DNA of 64,000 nucleotides from Sphingobacterium sp. B16(2022) (GTDB taxonomy: Bacteria; Bacteroidota; Bacteroidia; Sphingobacteriales; Sphingobacteriaceae): NCBI RefSeq assembly GCF_012030425.1, contig NZ_JAAUVN010000002.1:372001-436000 (forward strand), written 5' to 3'. The position numbers and the translations under genes are program-made. A model generated the notes under the pieces. That model saw only the letters and a list, made by a program, of their open reading frames with translations. It searched no databases and was not told where the DNA came from. Each line of letters opens with the position of its first letter. Position 1 is the first letter of the stretch. Below are positions 1 through 8,374 of the stretch, one piece after another.

Positions 1-540
1 AATAGTCGGGCATTTAGCAATGCCCAGATTGAGATGTTTAAAGATCCTAAAAAGGAGTTTCACTTGAAGAAATTGACAGATTCTAGTTGGGAGCTTTATC
101 CTGTTCGTTTATCAATGGGAAATGAACACAAATTTAGAGAAGTACAGACTGGCGAACCTGTTGCAAGTCATTTTAATATAGAAAATTCATTCGGCGCTCA
201 ACCTGTTCAATTCTATATCGAAGCGAATACAATTGAAGGAAATAAAACGGCAACAATAACCAATTTAAAGCTAGAAATAAATAAGTTTCAAGTGATTGAA
301 ATAGATGAATCAATTAAAGCAGGTGACAAGCTGATGTGTGATGGCCAGGTACTTTATTTATGTGATGCAACTTGGAACAAGCTGAAAGAGTTAAAAATAG
401 GGAGTATGCCGCATTGGGATGAGGGTAAAAATGAAGTTGTGATTACAAGCGATTTTTCAGGTGAGCAGTCTCCTGTTTTAAAGTTTGACTTCAAGACTAT
501 AGGTAAACCTGAAGCTGTTAAGTCAATAATTGATCAATAA
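1..540 (+). CDS. Putative secreted glycosidase, C-terminal part (5' end outside window)
   Basis: The reading frame is open from base 1 (residues NSRAFSNAQIEMF) to the TAA at 538-540, so the gene begins upstream of the window and only about 179 C-terminal residues are visible. The segment resembles the C-terminus of the putative glycosidase at 36723-39137: both have an AF-x(2)-x-Q-x-x-x stretch, then DP-x(3)-x-HLKK-(L/V)T and a LYP motif, followed by a beta-rich tail. It is therefore probably the same family: a secreted TIM-barrel enzyme with a C-terminal beta-sandwich. The visible part holds no catalytic residue, so function rests on the paralogue. It lies 140 bp upstream of the SusC1 leader in the same orientation. 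Confidence 0.75.
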   Translation, partial: NSRAFSNAQIEMFKDPKKEFHLKKLTDSSWELYPVRLSMGNEHKFREVQTGEPVASHFNIENSFGAQPVQFYIEANTIEGNKTATITNLKLEINKFQVIEIDESIKAGDKLMCDGQVLYLCDATWNKLKELKIGSMPHWDEGKNEVVITSDFSGEQSPVLKFDFKTIGKPEAVKSIIDQ

Positions 541-638
541 CCTCTTTTTTTAATCGAATTATAATAAATTAATTTAACCTTAAATCGTTACCATAAAAGT
601 GATCGCCTATGATAAAAACTGATTAAAAACTCTTTAGT

Positions 639-710
639 AAGGGAATTGATAATATTCTTTTCCAAAGAAATTACTATCCAATGCTAACCATATTAACCTA
701 TGAAATTATG
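639..710 (+). promoter_or_regulatory. SusC1 mRNA leader: hairpin plus conserved start-site motif
   Basis: A hairpin can form between AAGGGAAT (639-646) and ATTCTTTT (654-661) with two G-U pairs and a 7-nt loop. It is followed at 684 by CTAACCATATTAACCT and then GAAATTATGAAT, whose ATG (708) is the chosen SusC1 start. The same sequence tail occurs in the orphan leaders near 53007 and 59119, and a looser form precedes SusC2. The upstream ATG at 681 overlaps this motif, which argues that it is leader and not coding. Function (translation control or processing) is inferred. Confidence 0.55.
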
Positions 711-3700
711 AATGAAAAATATAAACTCTACAAACCAAATTTAAATAATGGAATATTGACGATGAGTGTCATCGTTCTTGTTTCTGCGATACATACCCTA
801 CCCACCTTTGCTTCTGTAAAAGTGACAGGATCTAATTCAGTTTTTGTACTAAAAGACAATCTATTAGATTTAAGTAGTCAACAAGCAATAGTAACTGGGG
901 TAGTTACCGATGAAAAAGGCAACGTTATTCAAGGAGCTTCAATTAAGGTTAAAGGTACAAAAAATGCTACTTTAACAAATAAGAATGGAACTTTTGAACT
1001 ATCAAGTTTACCTGCAAATGCGGTATTACTGATCTCTTATGTCGGTAAAAATTCAAAAGAAATACCGGTCAATAATCAGTCTGTTATTAATATTGTTCTT
1101 ACGGAAAGTGCCTCCGATTTGGAAGAAGTAGTCGTGGTGGGCTATGGTACACAAAAGAAAGTAAACCTAACAGGTGCAGTTTCCTCGGTGAGCACAGAAC
1201 AAATTAAGAATATCCCAGCAGGAAATCTGTCTAATTTAATTGCAGGAAGAGCTCCCGGGGTAACAGCTGTTGGAACTTCGGGATTGGCAGGAGCTTCGTC
1301 ATCGATTCGAATTCGTGGAAGTTTTGCAGAGCCTTTGTATGTTATTAATGGTATCATAAGTGGAAAGGCAGATTTTGATGCGCTAGATGCCAATGAGGTG
1401 GAAACGATCAATTTTCTTAAAGATGCTGCAACTGCATCTATTTATGGATCAAAGGCCGGTAATGGTGTTGTACTTGTTACAACAAAAAGAGGTGTGAGTC
1501 AAAAGCCAGTATTTGAGTATAAAACATCTTTCTCATCCTCATCGCCTACTAAACCTATTCAGGATTATAGTGCCGCAGAAGAAATAGAATTTTTGAATCA
1601 GGTTGCTGTTACAAAAGATCAAGAAAAACCTTATGGACCTGATATCGTAGATTATTTCAAGGATAAAAGTTATAATATTAACGACTATATCTGGCAGTCT
1701 CCAACAGTACAACAACATAATTTATCTGCAAGAGGTGGAAGTGAATCGATCCTTTACTATTTCTCGATGGGCTATCATACGGAAAAGGGATCCTATAAAA
1801 ATTTAGGGTATGATCGTTATAATTTCCGATCTGATGTAAGCGCAAAGATTACAGATCGATTTAAAGTGAGTGTAAATTTGAGTGGAAATCAACGAAATTA
1901 TGATCGATGGTATTGGCCATATGACGGTGAAGATGACTTTAACGTGGGAGATTTTTACCGAGCGACGTTTAACTGGACTCGTCTATACCCTTTTTATGTG
2001 GATGAAAATGGCAATCCAACTTCGGATACAAAGGCGTTTCCTGTGGTTCCAGGAGCTTGGCATCCAATTGAGTTAATGGAAAATAGTGGCAGTTATCGAC
2101 ATAAAAAAAATCGAAATTTGGATGGAATTGTCCGGCTTGATTTAGATCTTTCAGATTTTTTGAAAGGTTTGAGTACCAGCTTGCAAGGACATTATATGGC
2201 TTCAGATCGTAACTCAAAAGCTTTTGTGCTTCACAATAAAGCATATATCTTTCAGTCGGCAAGTACAACAAATAAATTTATCCCAGGTCCCATTGATCCG
2301 ACAAAAGTAAATATTCACAATTTGAGTTCGACTTACCCGAATATCAATGAACAGGTCAATTTAGATAATTCGTATCAGCTCAACTGGAATTTAAAATATG
2401 AAAATACCTTTGGTAATCATTTTGTTTCAGCCTTAGGAGGCTATGAACAGGCGGGTGGCAATGGTAAATACTTGACAGGTCGTGCAGATGAATTGTTAAC
2501 GACGAACATAGATCAAATTTATAATACCTCCTCCGATATTTTGAAACGATGGTTTGACGGTAATGAGTCTGAAAGTGCACGGGCTTCATGGATCGGACGC
2601 TTTAACTATACTTATTCTGACAAGTATATCGCTGAAGTTTCATTCCGTTATGATGGTAATTATAAATTCGCACCAGGTAAGCAGTGGGGATTTTTCCCTT
2701 CAGTATCAGCCGCTTGGCGAGTTTCGCAAGAGCAATTTATGAAGGATTTGCCTTGGTTAAGTGATTTGAAACTGCGGGCTTCTTATGGTTCATCTGGTAA
2801 TGATGATTCAGGAAGCCAATCTGTAGCGCCTTTTCTTTGGACTCAGGCTTATACTAAAAGTTCTGGATTTGTATTTGGTTCATCCTTACGTGACGGTTTA
2901 ACAGCAGGACCAATGCCCAATCCATCTATAACCTGGTCTACTTCTCGTATGTTTGATTTCGGCATTGATTATGGCTTTTTTGGTCAAAAATTAACAGGTG
3001 AAATAGACTTTTTCAAAAGAACGCAAAGCGATATTTTAGGAGCAAGACTTGCTTCTACTCCTTCTACTTTGGGGGCTAGTTTACCAGATGTAAATTATGC
3101 TGAACGCTCATGGAAAGGTCTTGATTTTTCCGTTAACTGGAAAAATAAATCGGGTAATGATTTTCAGTATTCTTTTTATGCTAATATGGGTTATGCTGTA
3201 GATCAATGGGACATAATTGATGAGGCAGCAGCGCTTAGAGATGGAACATATCAAGACAATTGGAGAAGTGCAATTGGTCAACCAGCAAATCGGGTTTATG
3301 GTTTAGTTTCAAAAGGAATTATCCGGACGCAAGAGCAACTGGACCAATTACCGGAAGGGTTTATACAATATGGGCGCTCTCCTAAATTAGGATACCTCTT
3401 GTTTGAAGATATTAGAGGGGCTAATTTCTCAGAAGGTCCTGATGGTAAAATCGACGATAATGATATGACCTATTTGTCGGATAATGGGTCTCCTCGTATT
3501 AACTATGGAATTGGCTTTAACTTTGAATGGAAGAGATTTAGCTTAAATGCACATTTTCAGGGAGTGGGTGCCTATGATCGAATGGTGAGTACTAGAAATG
3601 GTGGTGGTGTATTCCAAAATGACCGTCCTTATTTTGAGTTATGGGCAAACAATTATTGGACTCCTGAAAATCCAAATGCCGAGTATCCAAGAGTTTCTGG

Positions 3701-3968
3701 AGAGTTTCAAGTGGCCGATGTAGGAGGAGGACCATCTACATTTTGGATTAGAAATGGGGCATATATCCGGTTGAAAAATTTAGATCTTGCTTATGCATTA
3801 CCAGATAATTGGTTTAAATCTATTGGTCTAAGTCGTGTTCAGTTTTATTTTAATGCAACAAATCTCTTCTACCTTACTGGACTAAAAGAGCATGATCCGG
3901 AACAAGAAACCTTGGATTCGTATCCACTGATGAAAACTTTTACTGGCGGATTGAATATTACTTTTTAA
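708..3968 (+). CDS. susC: SusC/RagA-family TonB-dependent outer-membrane receptor (SusC1)
   Basis: This is an outer-membrane, TonB-dependent transporter that would import oligosaccharides captured by SusD. From the ATG at 708 it is 1086 residues, typical of the family. After an N-terminal hydrophobic signal segment comes a carboxypeptidase-regulatory-like domain (VTGVVTDEKGN...GASIKVKGT). A TonB-box-like stretch (DLEEVVVVGYGTQKK), a plug domain (LTGAVSSVS...IRIRGS...VLVTTKRG) and a long beta-barrel ending in aromatic-rich NITF follow. The in-frame ATG at 681 lies inside the conserved leader motif and is less likely to be the start. SusD1 follows 12 bp downstream, so the two are one operon. 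The substrate cannot be read from sequence; nearby enzymes point to a xylose/fucose/mannose-containing glycan. Confidence 0.95.
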   Translation: MNEKYKLYKPNLNNGILTMSVIVLVSAIHTLPTFASVKVTGSNSVFVLKDNLLDLSSQQAIVTGVVTDEKGNVIQGASIKVKGTKNATLTNKNGTFELSSLPANAVLLISYVGKNSKEIPVNNQSVINIVLTESASDLEEVVVVGYGTQKKVNLTGAVSSVSTEQIKNIPAGNLSNLIAGRAPGVTAVGTSGLAGASSSIRIRGSFAEPLYVINGIISGKADFDALDANEVETINFLKDAATASIYGSKAGNGVVLVTTKRGVSQKPVFEYKTSFSSSSPTKPIQDYSAAEEIEFLNQVAVTKDQEKPYGPDIVDYFKDKSYNINDYIWQSPTVQQHNLSARGGSESILYYFSMGYHTEKGSYKNLGYDRYNFRSDVSAKITDRFKVSVNLSGNQRNYDRWYWPYDGEDDFNVGDFYRATFNWTRLYPFYVDENGNPTSDTKAFPVVPGAWHPIELMENSGSYRHKKNRNLDGIVRLDLDLSDFLKGLSTSLQGHYMASDRNSKAFVLHNKAYIFQSASTTNKFIPGPIDPTKVNIHNLSSTYPNINEQVNLDNSYQLNWNLKYENTFGNHFVSALGGYEQAGGNGKYLTGRADELLTTNIDQIYNTSSDILKRWFDGNESESARASWIGRFNYTYSDKYIAEVSFRYDGNYKFAPGKQWGFFPSVSAAWRVSQEQFMKDLPWLSDLKLRASYGSSGNDDSGSQSVAPFLWTQAYTKSSGFVFGSSLRDGLTAGPMPNPSITWSTSRMFDFGIDYGFFGQKLTGEIDFFKRTQSDILGARLASTPSTLGASLPDVNYAERSWKGLDFSVNWKNKSGNDFQYSFYANMGYAVDQWDIIDEAAALRDGTYQDNWRSAIGQPANRVYGLVSKGIIRTQEQLDQLPEGFIQYGRSPKLGYLLFEDIRGANFSEGPDGKIDDNDMTYLSDNGSPRINYGIGFNFEWKRFSLNAHFQGVGAYDRMVSTRNGGGVFQNDRPYFELWANNYWTPENPNAEYPRVSGEFQVADVGGGPSTFWIRNGAYIRLKNLDLAYALPDNWFKSIGLSRVQFYFNATNLFYLTGLKEHDPEQETLDSYPLMKTFTGGLNITF

Positions 3969-3980
3969 AGGAAATTAACG

Positions 3981-5747
3981 ATGATAACTGTACGAAATAA
4001 TAAAAGAAAATTTACAATTTTCTTCTCTATAATGACTATGATGGCTATCTTTTCAAGTTGTAGCAAAGTATTGAATGATGTAGATGACTTAAGTCGCTAT
4101 CCTACTGAAGGAACTTTTGAAGATCTACTCACGGCAACAGCATATTTAAATAATTTATATGCCAGAAGCTTATCGGGTTGGCCTGTGAATAATGGGACTT
4201 ACAGTGATGAGTCAAAAGGGATTATTGGAGATGGCGCAATTACGACTGATAATGGAACTATGAAATACTGGCCCTATGCTGCGGTAAGAAGTATCAATAT
4301 CTTTTTGAAAGAGATGTCGAAAAGTACGATACCAGCTGCGCAGAAAGACCCTATGATTGGACAAGCCAAGTTTTTACGCGCATTCTTGTATTTCAAAATG
4401 GTTTATTACCATGGTGGTGTTCCTATCATTGAAATACCTCAGGAGTTGACTGATGACCTAAAAGTGAAAAGAAATTCCACTGCAGAGTGTTTTAATTTTA
4501 TTATTAAGGATTTGGATGAAGCAGCGAAGGTGTTACCTGCGAAGTACGCAGATAACGATAGAGGACGAATTGATCAGGCAATTGTGAAATCATTTAAAGG
4601 GAGAGTTTTGCTGTATAAAGCTTCACCTCAATTTAATCCAACCAATCCTTATGGAAATGCTTATTGGCAGGATGCTTATACTGTCAATAGGGATGCGAAA
4701 GATTTTTTGGATCTGAATGGTTATGGCTTATTGGAAGATTTTAAAAAACTTTTTGAAACTAAAGGACATAAGGAAAATGTGTTTTCAGTAATTTATGTCA
4801 ATCCAGCGAAAACGAATGGACGAGGAGAGGATGGTATCCGTCCACTTTCTGAATCAAAAAATGCGACAGGAAATGATGAGCCGATTTGGGCAATGGCAGA
4901 GGCTTTTCCAATGAAAGACGGAAAGAAACCTGGTGATCCAAGTTCTGCCTATAGCTATAATTTGCAGAATTATTGGAAAAATCGTGACCCTCGATTCGAT
5001 GCAACGATGGTCTGGAACGGTGAACTTTATGAATTGAGTGGAATAAAAGGGCGCCGACAGTATACGATGGCTGGAATCGCAAAGTCTATGGATGCTTTTG
5101 GTTTCGTGATTCAAGGAGAGAATTTTAGTCGTACAGGTTTTTATACGAGAAAGGGCATCATGGAGGAGCTTCCATCTGCACAAGTGACTTTGAATGATGT
5201 CGATTGGCCAGAAATTAGGTATGCAGAGGTCTTGTTTAATTATGCTGAGGCGGCTAATGAAATAGGAAAACCAGCTGAAGCGTTAGCAGTTTTAAAAGCT
5301 ATCCGTCATCGTGCTGGTATTGAGCCGGGCATAGATGGAATGTATGGCTTAAAAGTGGGGATGCGCCGTGAAGAAATGCGTACCGCATTACTGGATGAGA
5401 AGTATGTCGAATTCATGTTTGAAGGAAAGCGATTCTGGGATTTGAGACGACATCGTTTATTGCATAAATTGGATGGTATGCATAAGTATGGTCTCATGGC
5501 AACAGCCGTGAACGGACGCACCGTGGAAGAAATAACGGCTGATGATATTCTGAAAGCTAATCGCTTTGAATTGTTGCCGGAGCATTTTACGTATAAGGTA
5601 GTCGAATTGATTACAAATGGACCTAAGGCAATGGTTATGCCTGAAAGTTACTATTTTTTTCCTATCCAACTTTCGAATATTAATCAAAATCCAAACTTGG
5701 AGCAGAATAAAAATTGGGGAGGGAACTTTGACCCGACTTTACATTAA
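3981..5747 (+). CDS. susD: SusD/RagB-family surface glycan-binding lipoprotein (SusD1)
   Basis: This 588-residue SusD-type lipoprotein caps SusC at the cell surface and binds oligosaccharides. The signal peptide ends in a lipobox-like FSSC with the lipidated cysteine at residue 27. Typical SusD features are the N-terminal TPR-like segment (IGQAKFLRAFLYFKMV, then GGVP) and the C-terminal EKYVEFMFEGKRFWDLRRH motif. The protein ends in the usual QN(K)xWGGxFDP signature. It is translated 12 bp after SusC1 and is followed by a strong terminator, so SusC1/SusD1 form a two-gene unit separate from the downstream sugar-acid operon. Confidence 0.95.
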   Translation: MITVRNNKRKFTIFFSIMTMMAIFSSCSKVLNDVDDLSRYPTEGTFEDLLTATAYLNNLYARSLSGWPVNNGTYSDESKGIIGDGAITTDNGTMKYWPYAAVRSINIFLKEMSKSTIPAAQKDPMIGQAKFLRAFLYFKMVYYHGGVPIIEIPQELTDDLKVKRNSTAECFNFIIKDLDEAAKVLPAKYADNDRGRIDQAIVKSFKGRVLLYKASPQFNPTNPYGNAYWQDAYTVNRDAKDFLDLNGYGLLEDFKKLFETKGHKENVFSVIYVNPAKTNGRGEDGIRPLSESKNATGNDEPIWAMAEAFPMKDGKKPGDPSSAYSYNLQNYWKNRDPRFDATMVWNGELYELSGIKGRRQYTMAGIAKSMDAFGFVIQGENFSRTGFYTRKGIMEELPSAQVTLNDVDWPEIRYAEVLFNYAEAANEIGKPAEALAVLKAIRHRAGIEPGIDGMYGLKVGMRREEMRTALLDEKYVEFMFEGKRFWDLRRHRLLHKLDGMHKYGLMATAVNGRTVEEITADDILKANRFELLPEHFTYKVVELITNGPKAMVMPESYYFFPIQLSNINQNPNLEQNKNWGGNFDPTLH

Positions 5748-5790
5748 TCGTTTTTTAGTAATAGTTTAACTTATTAAAGCCACTTGAATT

Positions 5791-5829
5791 CCGTTAGTCT
5801 TGAAGAGATTCGAGCTAACGGTTTTTTTT
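5791..5829 (+). terminator. Rho-independent terminator after susD1
   Basis: CCGTTAG (5791-5797) pairs with CTAACGG (5815-5821). An inner CTTGAA/TTCGAG stem encloses a GAGA tetraloop, and eight T residues follow the stem. Confidence 0.9.
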
Positions 5830-6286
5830 GATATTTGGTGAAATCTGCAAAGAAAATATTACAAAAAGTCAAGTTTCGGGTAGTTTTAAAATGCTAAATA
5901 TTCCAATTTTAAACGGAATAAAAACAACACATAAGAATCATAGTGTTATTTTTAAATTTATGGACGAAGATCGATGAAAAAAAATCACCTGTTAAAAACA
6001 TTATGATCGGTACAACTAAAATTATTTTGAACCTTTAAGCTATAATTTATATAAATTGAATGTATTAAAAACAGAAATTAGTTTTTGGTCTTAGGGAAGA
6101 AAACATATGTTTTGGATAAAATACCGCTGGTTTGGATGAATATTTAATTGGACTTTTATAAGTGAGATATGTTAAATGTTTTAAAATTAAATATGTAGGT
6201 GAAGTCCAGACAATATAAAAAGGGATGCAGAATTTAGAGTAAACAGTGAAATGCTTTAGTTATTTTTTGAAAAGTAAAATTTAGGA
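5830..6286. other. Intergenic region upstream of the aldo/keto reductase operon
   Basis: This AT-rich non-coding stretch of about 457 bp should contain the promoter of the 6287-10367 operon. No convincing -33/-7 pair or strong hairpin was found. A segment at about 5998 (AAAACATTATGATC) weakly resembles the start of the shared promoter element found before SusC2, about 289 bp upstream of the first gene. The match does not extend far enough to call. Confidence 0.5.
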
Positions 6287-7177
6287 ATGTACAATCTGGG
6301 AATAGATAAAATAATACTGGGAACTGCTGGTTTAGGTGGTGTATGGGGAAATGTAAAGGCAGAGGAATCGATCACTACAATTGAGTATGCCATGTCGCAT
6401 GGTATAAGTGCAATAGATACTGCTCCGGCATATGGAGATGCTGAAGAATTTGTAGGCAAAGCACTTGTAAAATGGGAAGGTGAATTACCTAAGATTAGCA
6501 CTAAAGTGGGACGGCTAAAAAGTTATAAGGCCGATCAGGCATCATATGATTATTCTGCAGATGGGATGAAAAGAAGTGTGGAAAATAGTTTAAAAACGTT
6601 AGGTATTTCGAATATTGATGTACTTTTTTTACATGATCCAGCGGCAATTCCTACTGAAAAAATCGAAAATGTTGTTTCGCGAATGCGATACTTTAAACAA
6701 AATGGCTTTGCAAAGAAAATAGGTATTGGGGGTAATTTACCTGTTGCATTTGCGCCATACCTTGAAGATGATGTATTTGATGTTATCATGGAATATAATA
6801 GGCTTAACGCTTGTTGCATTGATGCGCTTCGTACAACTATACGAAGTTGTGAAAATACCCATAAACACTATTATGCGGCTAGCCCACTAAATATGGGACT
6901 ATTAGGCTGTAACTTTCAAGAATTTTTAAACTTCCCGCCAAGTTGGCTCGATATGAAGAGTATAGAAAAAGCCCAGAAGATAGATGCAATTGCGCAACGA
7001 TATCAAATTCCCTTAGATGTATTGGCCTTACGCTTTATATGTACAATCCCTGCTTCATTTAAAATGGTGCTGGGGGCCGCAGATCATGAGCAACTTAAGA
7101 GTTCGATTCATGCGATTGAAGCCGGTATTTTGCCTGCAGCTATTTATAATGAAATCCTTCAAACCTTTAAAAAATAA
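6287..7177 (+). CDS. Aldo/keto reductase, probably a sugar dehydrogenase
   Basis: This 296-residue cytoplasmic NAD(P)-dependent oxidoreductase has the aldo/keto reductase (beta/alpha)8 fold. The catalytic tetrad is visible: D44 and Y49 (in DTAPAYG), K73 (in STKVG) and H116 (in FLHDP). The closest functional types by pattern are the bacterial D-threo-aldose/L-fucose 1-dehydrogenase group, which oxidise a sugar to its lactone. It opens an operon with an enolase-superfamily enzyme 3 bp downstream, a Na+/solute symporter and a mutarotase. That layout suggests oxidative catabolism of a deoxy-sugar such as L-fucose or L-rhamnose. The substrate is inferred from context; the enzyme fold is secure. 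Confidence 0.85.
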   Translation: MYNLGIDKIILGTAGLGGVWGNVKAEESITTIEYAMSHGISAIDTAPAYGDAEEFVGKALVKWEGELPKISTKVGRLKSYKADQASYDYSADGMKRSVENSLKTLGISNIDVLFLHDPAAIPTEKIENVVSRMRYFKQNGFAKKIGIGGNLPVAFAPYLEDDVFDVIMEYNRLNACCIDALRTTIRSCENTHKHYYAASPLNMGLLGCNFQEFLNFPPSWLDMKSIEKAQKIDAIAQRYQIPLDVLALRFICTIPASFKMVLGAADHEQLKSSIHAIEAGILPAAIYNEILQTFKK

Positions 7178-7180
7178 TAA

Positions 7181-8353
7181 ATGAATGAAATTGATGATGA
7201 AATTTTTAATGTTCAAAAAATTAGCATTAGAGTTTTAGAACCAGTGGCTAACGTCACGCCCTTTCAGGATGCAACAATGGGTCCCTTCCCGTCTTTTGGC
7301 TTGTCCATTATCAGAATAGAAGATGAGGATGGCTATATTGGAGAGGCTCCGGTATATAATAGCTACACGAATATTTTAGAGACTTGCTTATTTCCAATTT
7401 TGTTTCACTGTAAAGGTGTTCCATACAAAGAGTTTTTTCCAAAATTATATTGGTCTATTCGAAATGAAGGATTTAAAGGTGCGGCTTCAGCCTTATTGGG
7501 GCAGGTCGATATGGCCTTGTACGATCTAGCTTCTAGACGTAAAAATATTCCCCTGTACCGCTATATTGGTGGCACTCGAAATACGGTCAAAATATATGGT
7601 AGTGGTGGCGGAACGAATTATACGCTGCAACAGTTGGAGGATGAGGTGCGTGTGTTTATGGAAGCTGGAGTGGATTGCTACAAGATGAAAATCGGAAAAG
7701 ATTTTGGAACAAATATCAGTGAAGATATTGAGCGCGTAAAACATGTTCAACGTTTGGTGAACAATAGGATGAAGGTGGCAGTGGATGCTAATCAGATCTG
7801 GTCGTGTAAAGATGTGTTTAAATTTATTGACGCTATCGGCGAGCAATCTCTGTGTTGGATAGAAGAACCGATCCATTCTGCCGCGTACGATCAGATCGAA
7901 GAGCTTTGTAAGCAAACCTCATTGACTGTCGCTTATGGAGAATCGGAAAGGACTTCAAAAATTTTTCCTATGCTGGCTAATTGTGGAGTTGGCCACCTGC
8001 AACCGGTACCGACACAATTTGGAGGAATGAAAGAATGGATGGAGGTACGAGATTTATGTAAATCACGCAATTTACAGCTTTCTTCTGGAGGTTATTCTTT
8101 ATATTCGACCTTCCTAATGACCACTGCCGATGATAATGGAATGATCGAATACCTCTATTCGCTGATGTATGGATTAGAAAAGTATTTTTTGATAAGCCCT
8201 TCTTTGAGCGGTGGACAGTTTCATTTACCTGAATCTGAAGGATTACCGGTACGGATAGATTGGGATTATTGTTATAAAGAAAATAAAGTAATACGGGAAC
8301 AGGTATGGGAAAAGCATCAAGTCTCGAATTACAACCCATTAGTAACGATGTAA
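7181..8353 (+). CDS. Enolase-superfamily (mandelate racemase/muconate lactonising type) enzyme
   Basis: This 390-residue enolase-superfamily protein has an N-terminal capping domain and a C-terminal barrel. It would abstract the alpha-proton of a carboxylate substrate, as sugar-acid dehydratases do. The KxK motif (K168, K170 in YKMKIG) and the metal ligands D202 (VDAN), E228 (first E of WIEEP) and E254 (YGES) are present. The His-Asp dyad expected in mandelate-racemase-type dehydratases is not evident: the usual QPD reads QPV (V276), and the usual SxH region reads SSGGYS. The chemistry may therefore differ from a classical fuconate or rhamnonate dehydratase. It is translationally coupled to the reductase (3 bp gap). 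Confidence 0.8.
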   Translation: MNEIDDEIFNVQKISIRVLEPVANVTPFQDATMGPFPSFGLSIIRIEDEDGYIGEAPVYNSYTNILETCLFPILFHCKGVPYKEFFPKLYWSIRNEGFKGAASALLGQVDMALYDLASRRKNIPLYRYIGGTRNTVKIYGSGGGTNYTLQQLEDEVRVFMEAGVDCYKMKIGKDFGTNISEDIERVKHVQRLVNNRMKVAVDANQIWSCKDVFKFIDAIGEQSLCWIEEPIHSAAYDQIEELCKQTSLTVAYGESERTSKIFPMLANCGVGHLQPVPTQFGGMKEWMEVRDLCKSRNLQLSSGGYSLYSTFLMTTADDNGMIEYLYSLMYGLEKYFLISPSLSGGQFHLPESEGLPVRIDWDYCYKENKVIREQVWEKHQVSNYNPLVTM

Positions 8354-8374
8354 TAAAATAAAAACAACCATATT

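Noticed and set aside
681..707. ATG at 681 as the start of SusC1
   Set aside because: It overlaps the conserved leader motif shared with the orphan leaders; the ATG at 708 fits the AAATTATGAAT context and leaves a normal signal peptide.
4798..5183. Long antisense open frames inside SusD1 and other large genes
   Set aside because: They lie opposite strongly supported coding regions, lack family features and have no start context of their own.
5990..6050. Possible fourth copy of the shared promoter-region element before the aldo/keto reductase
   Set aside because: Only the AACATTAT core matches and the centre is unrelated; too weak to call.
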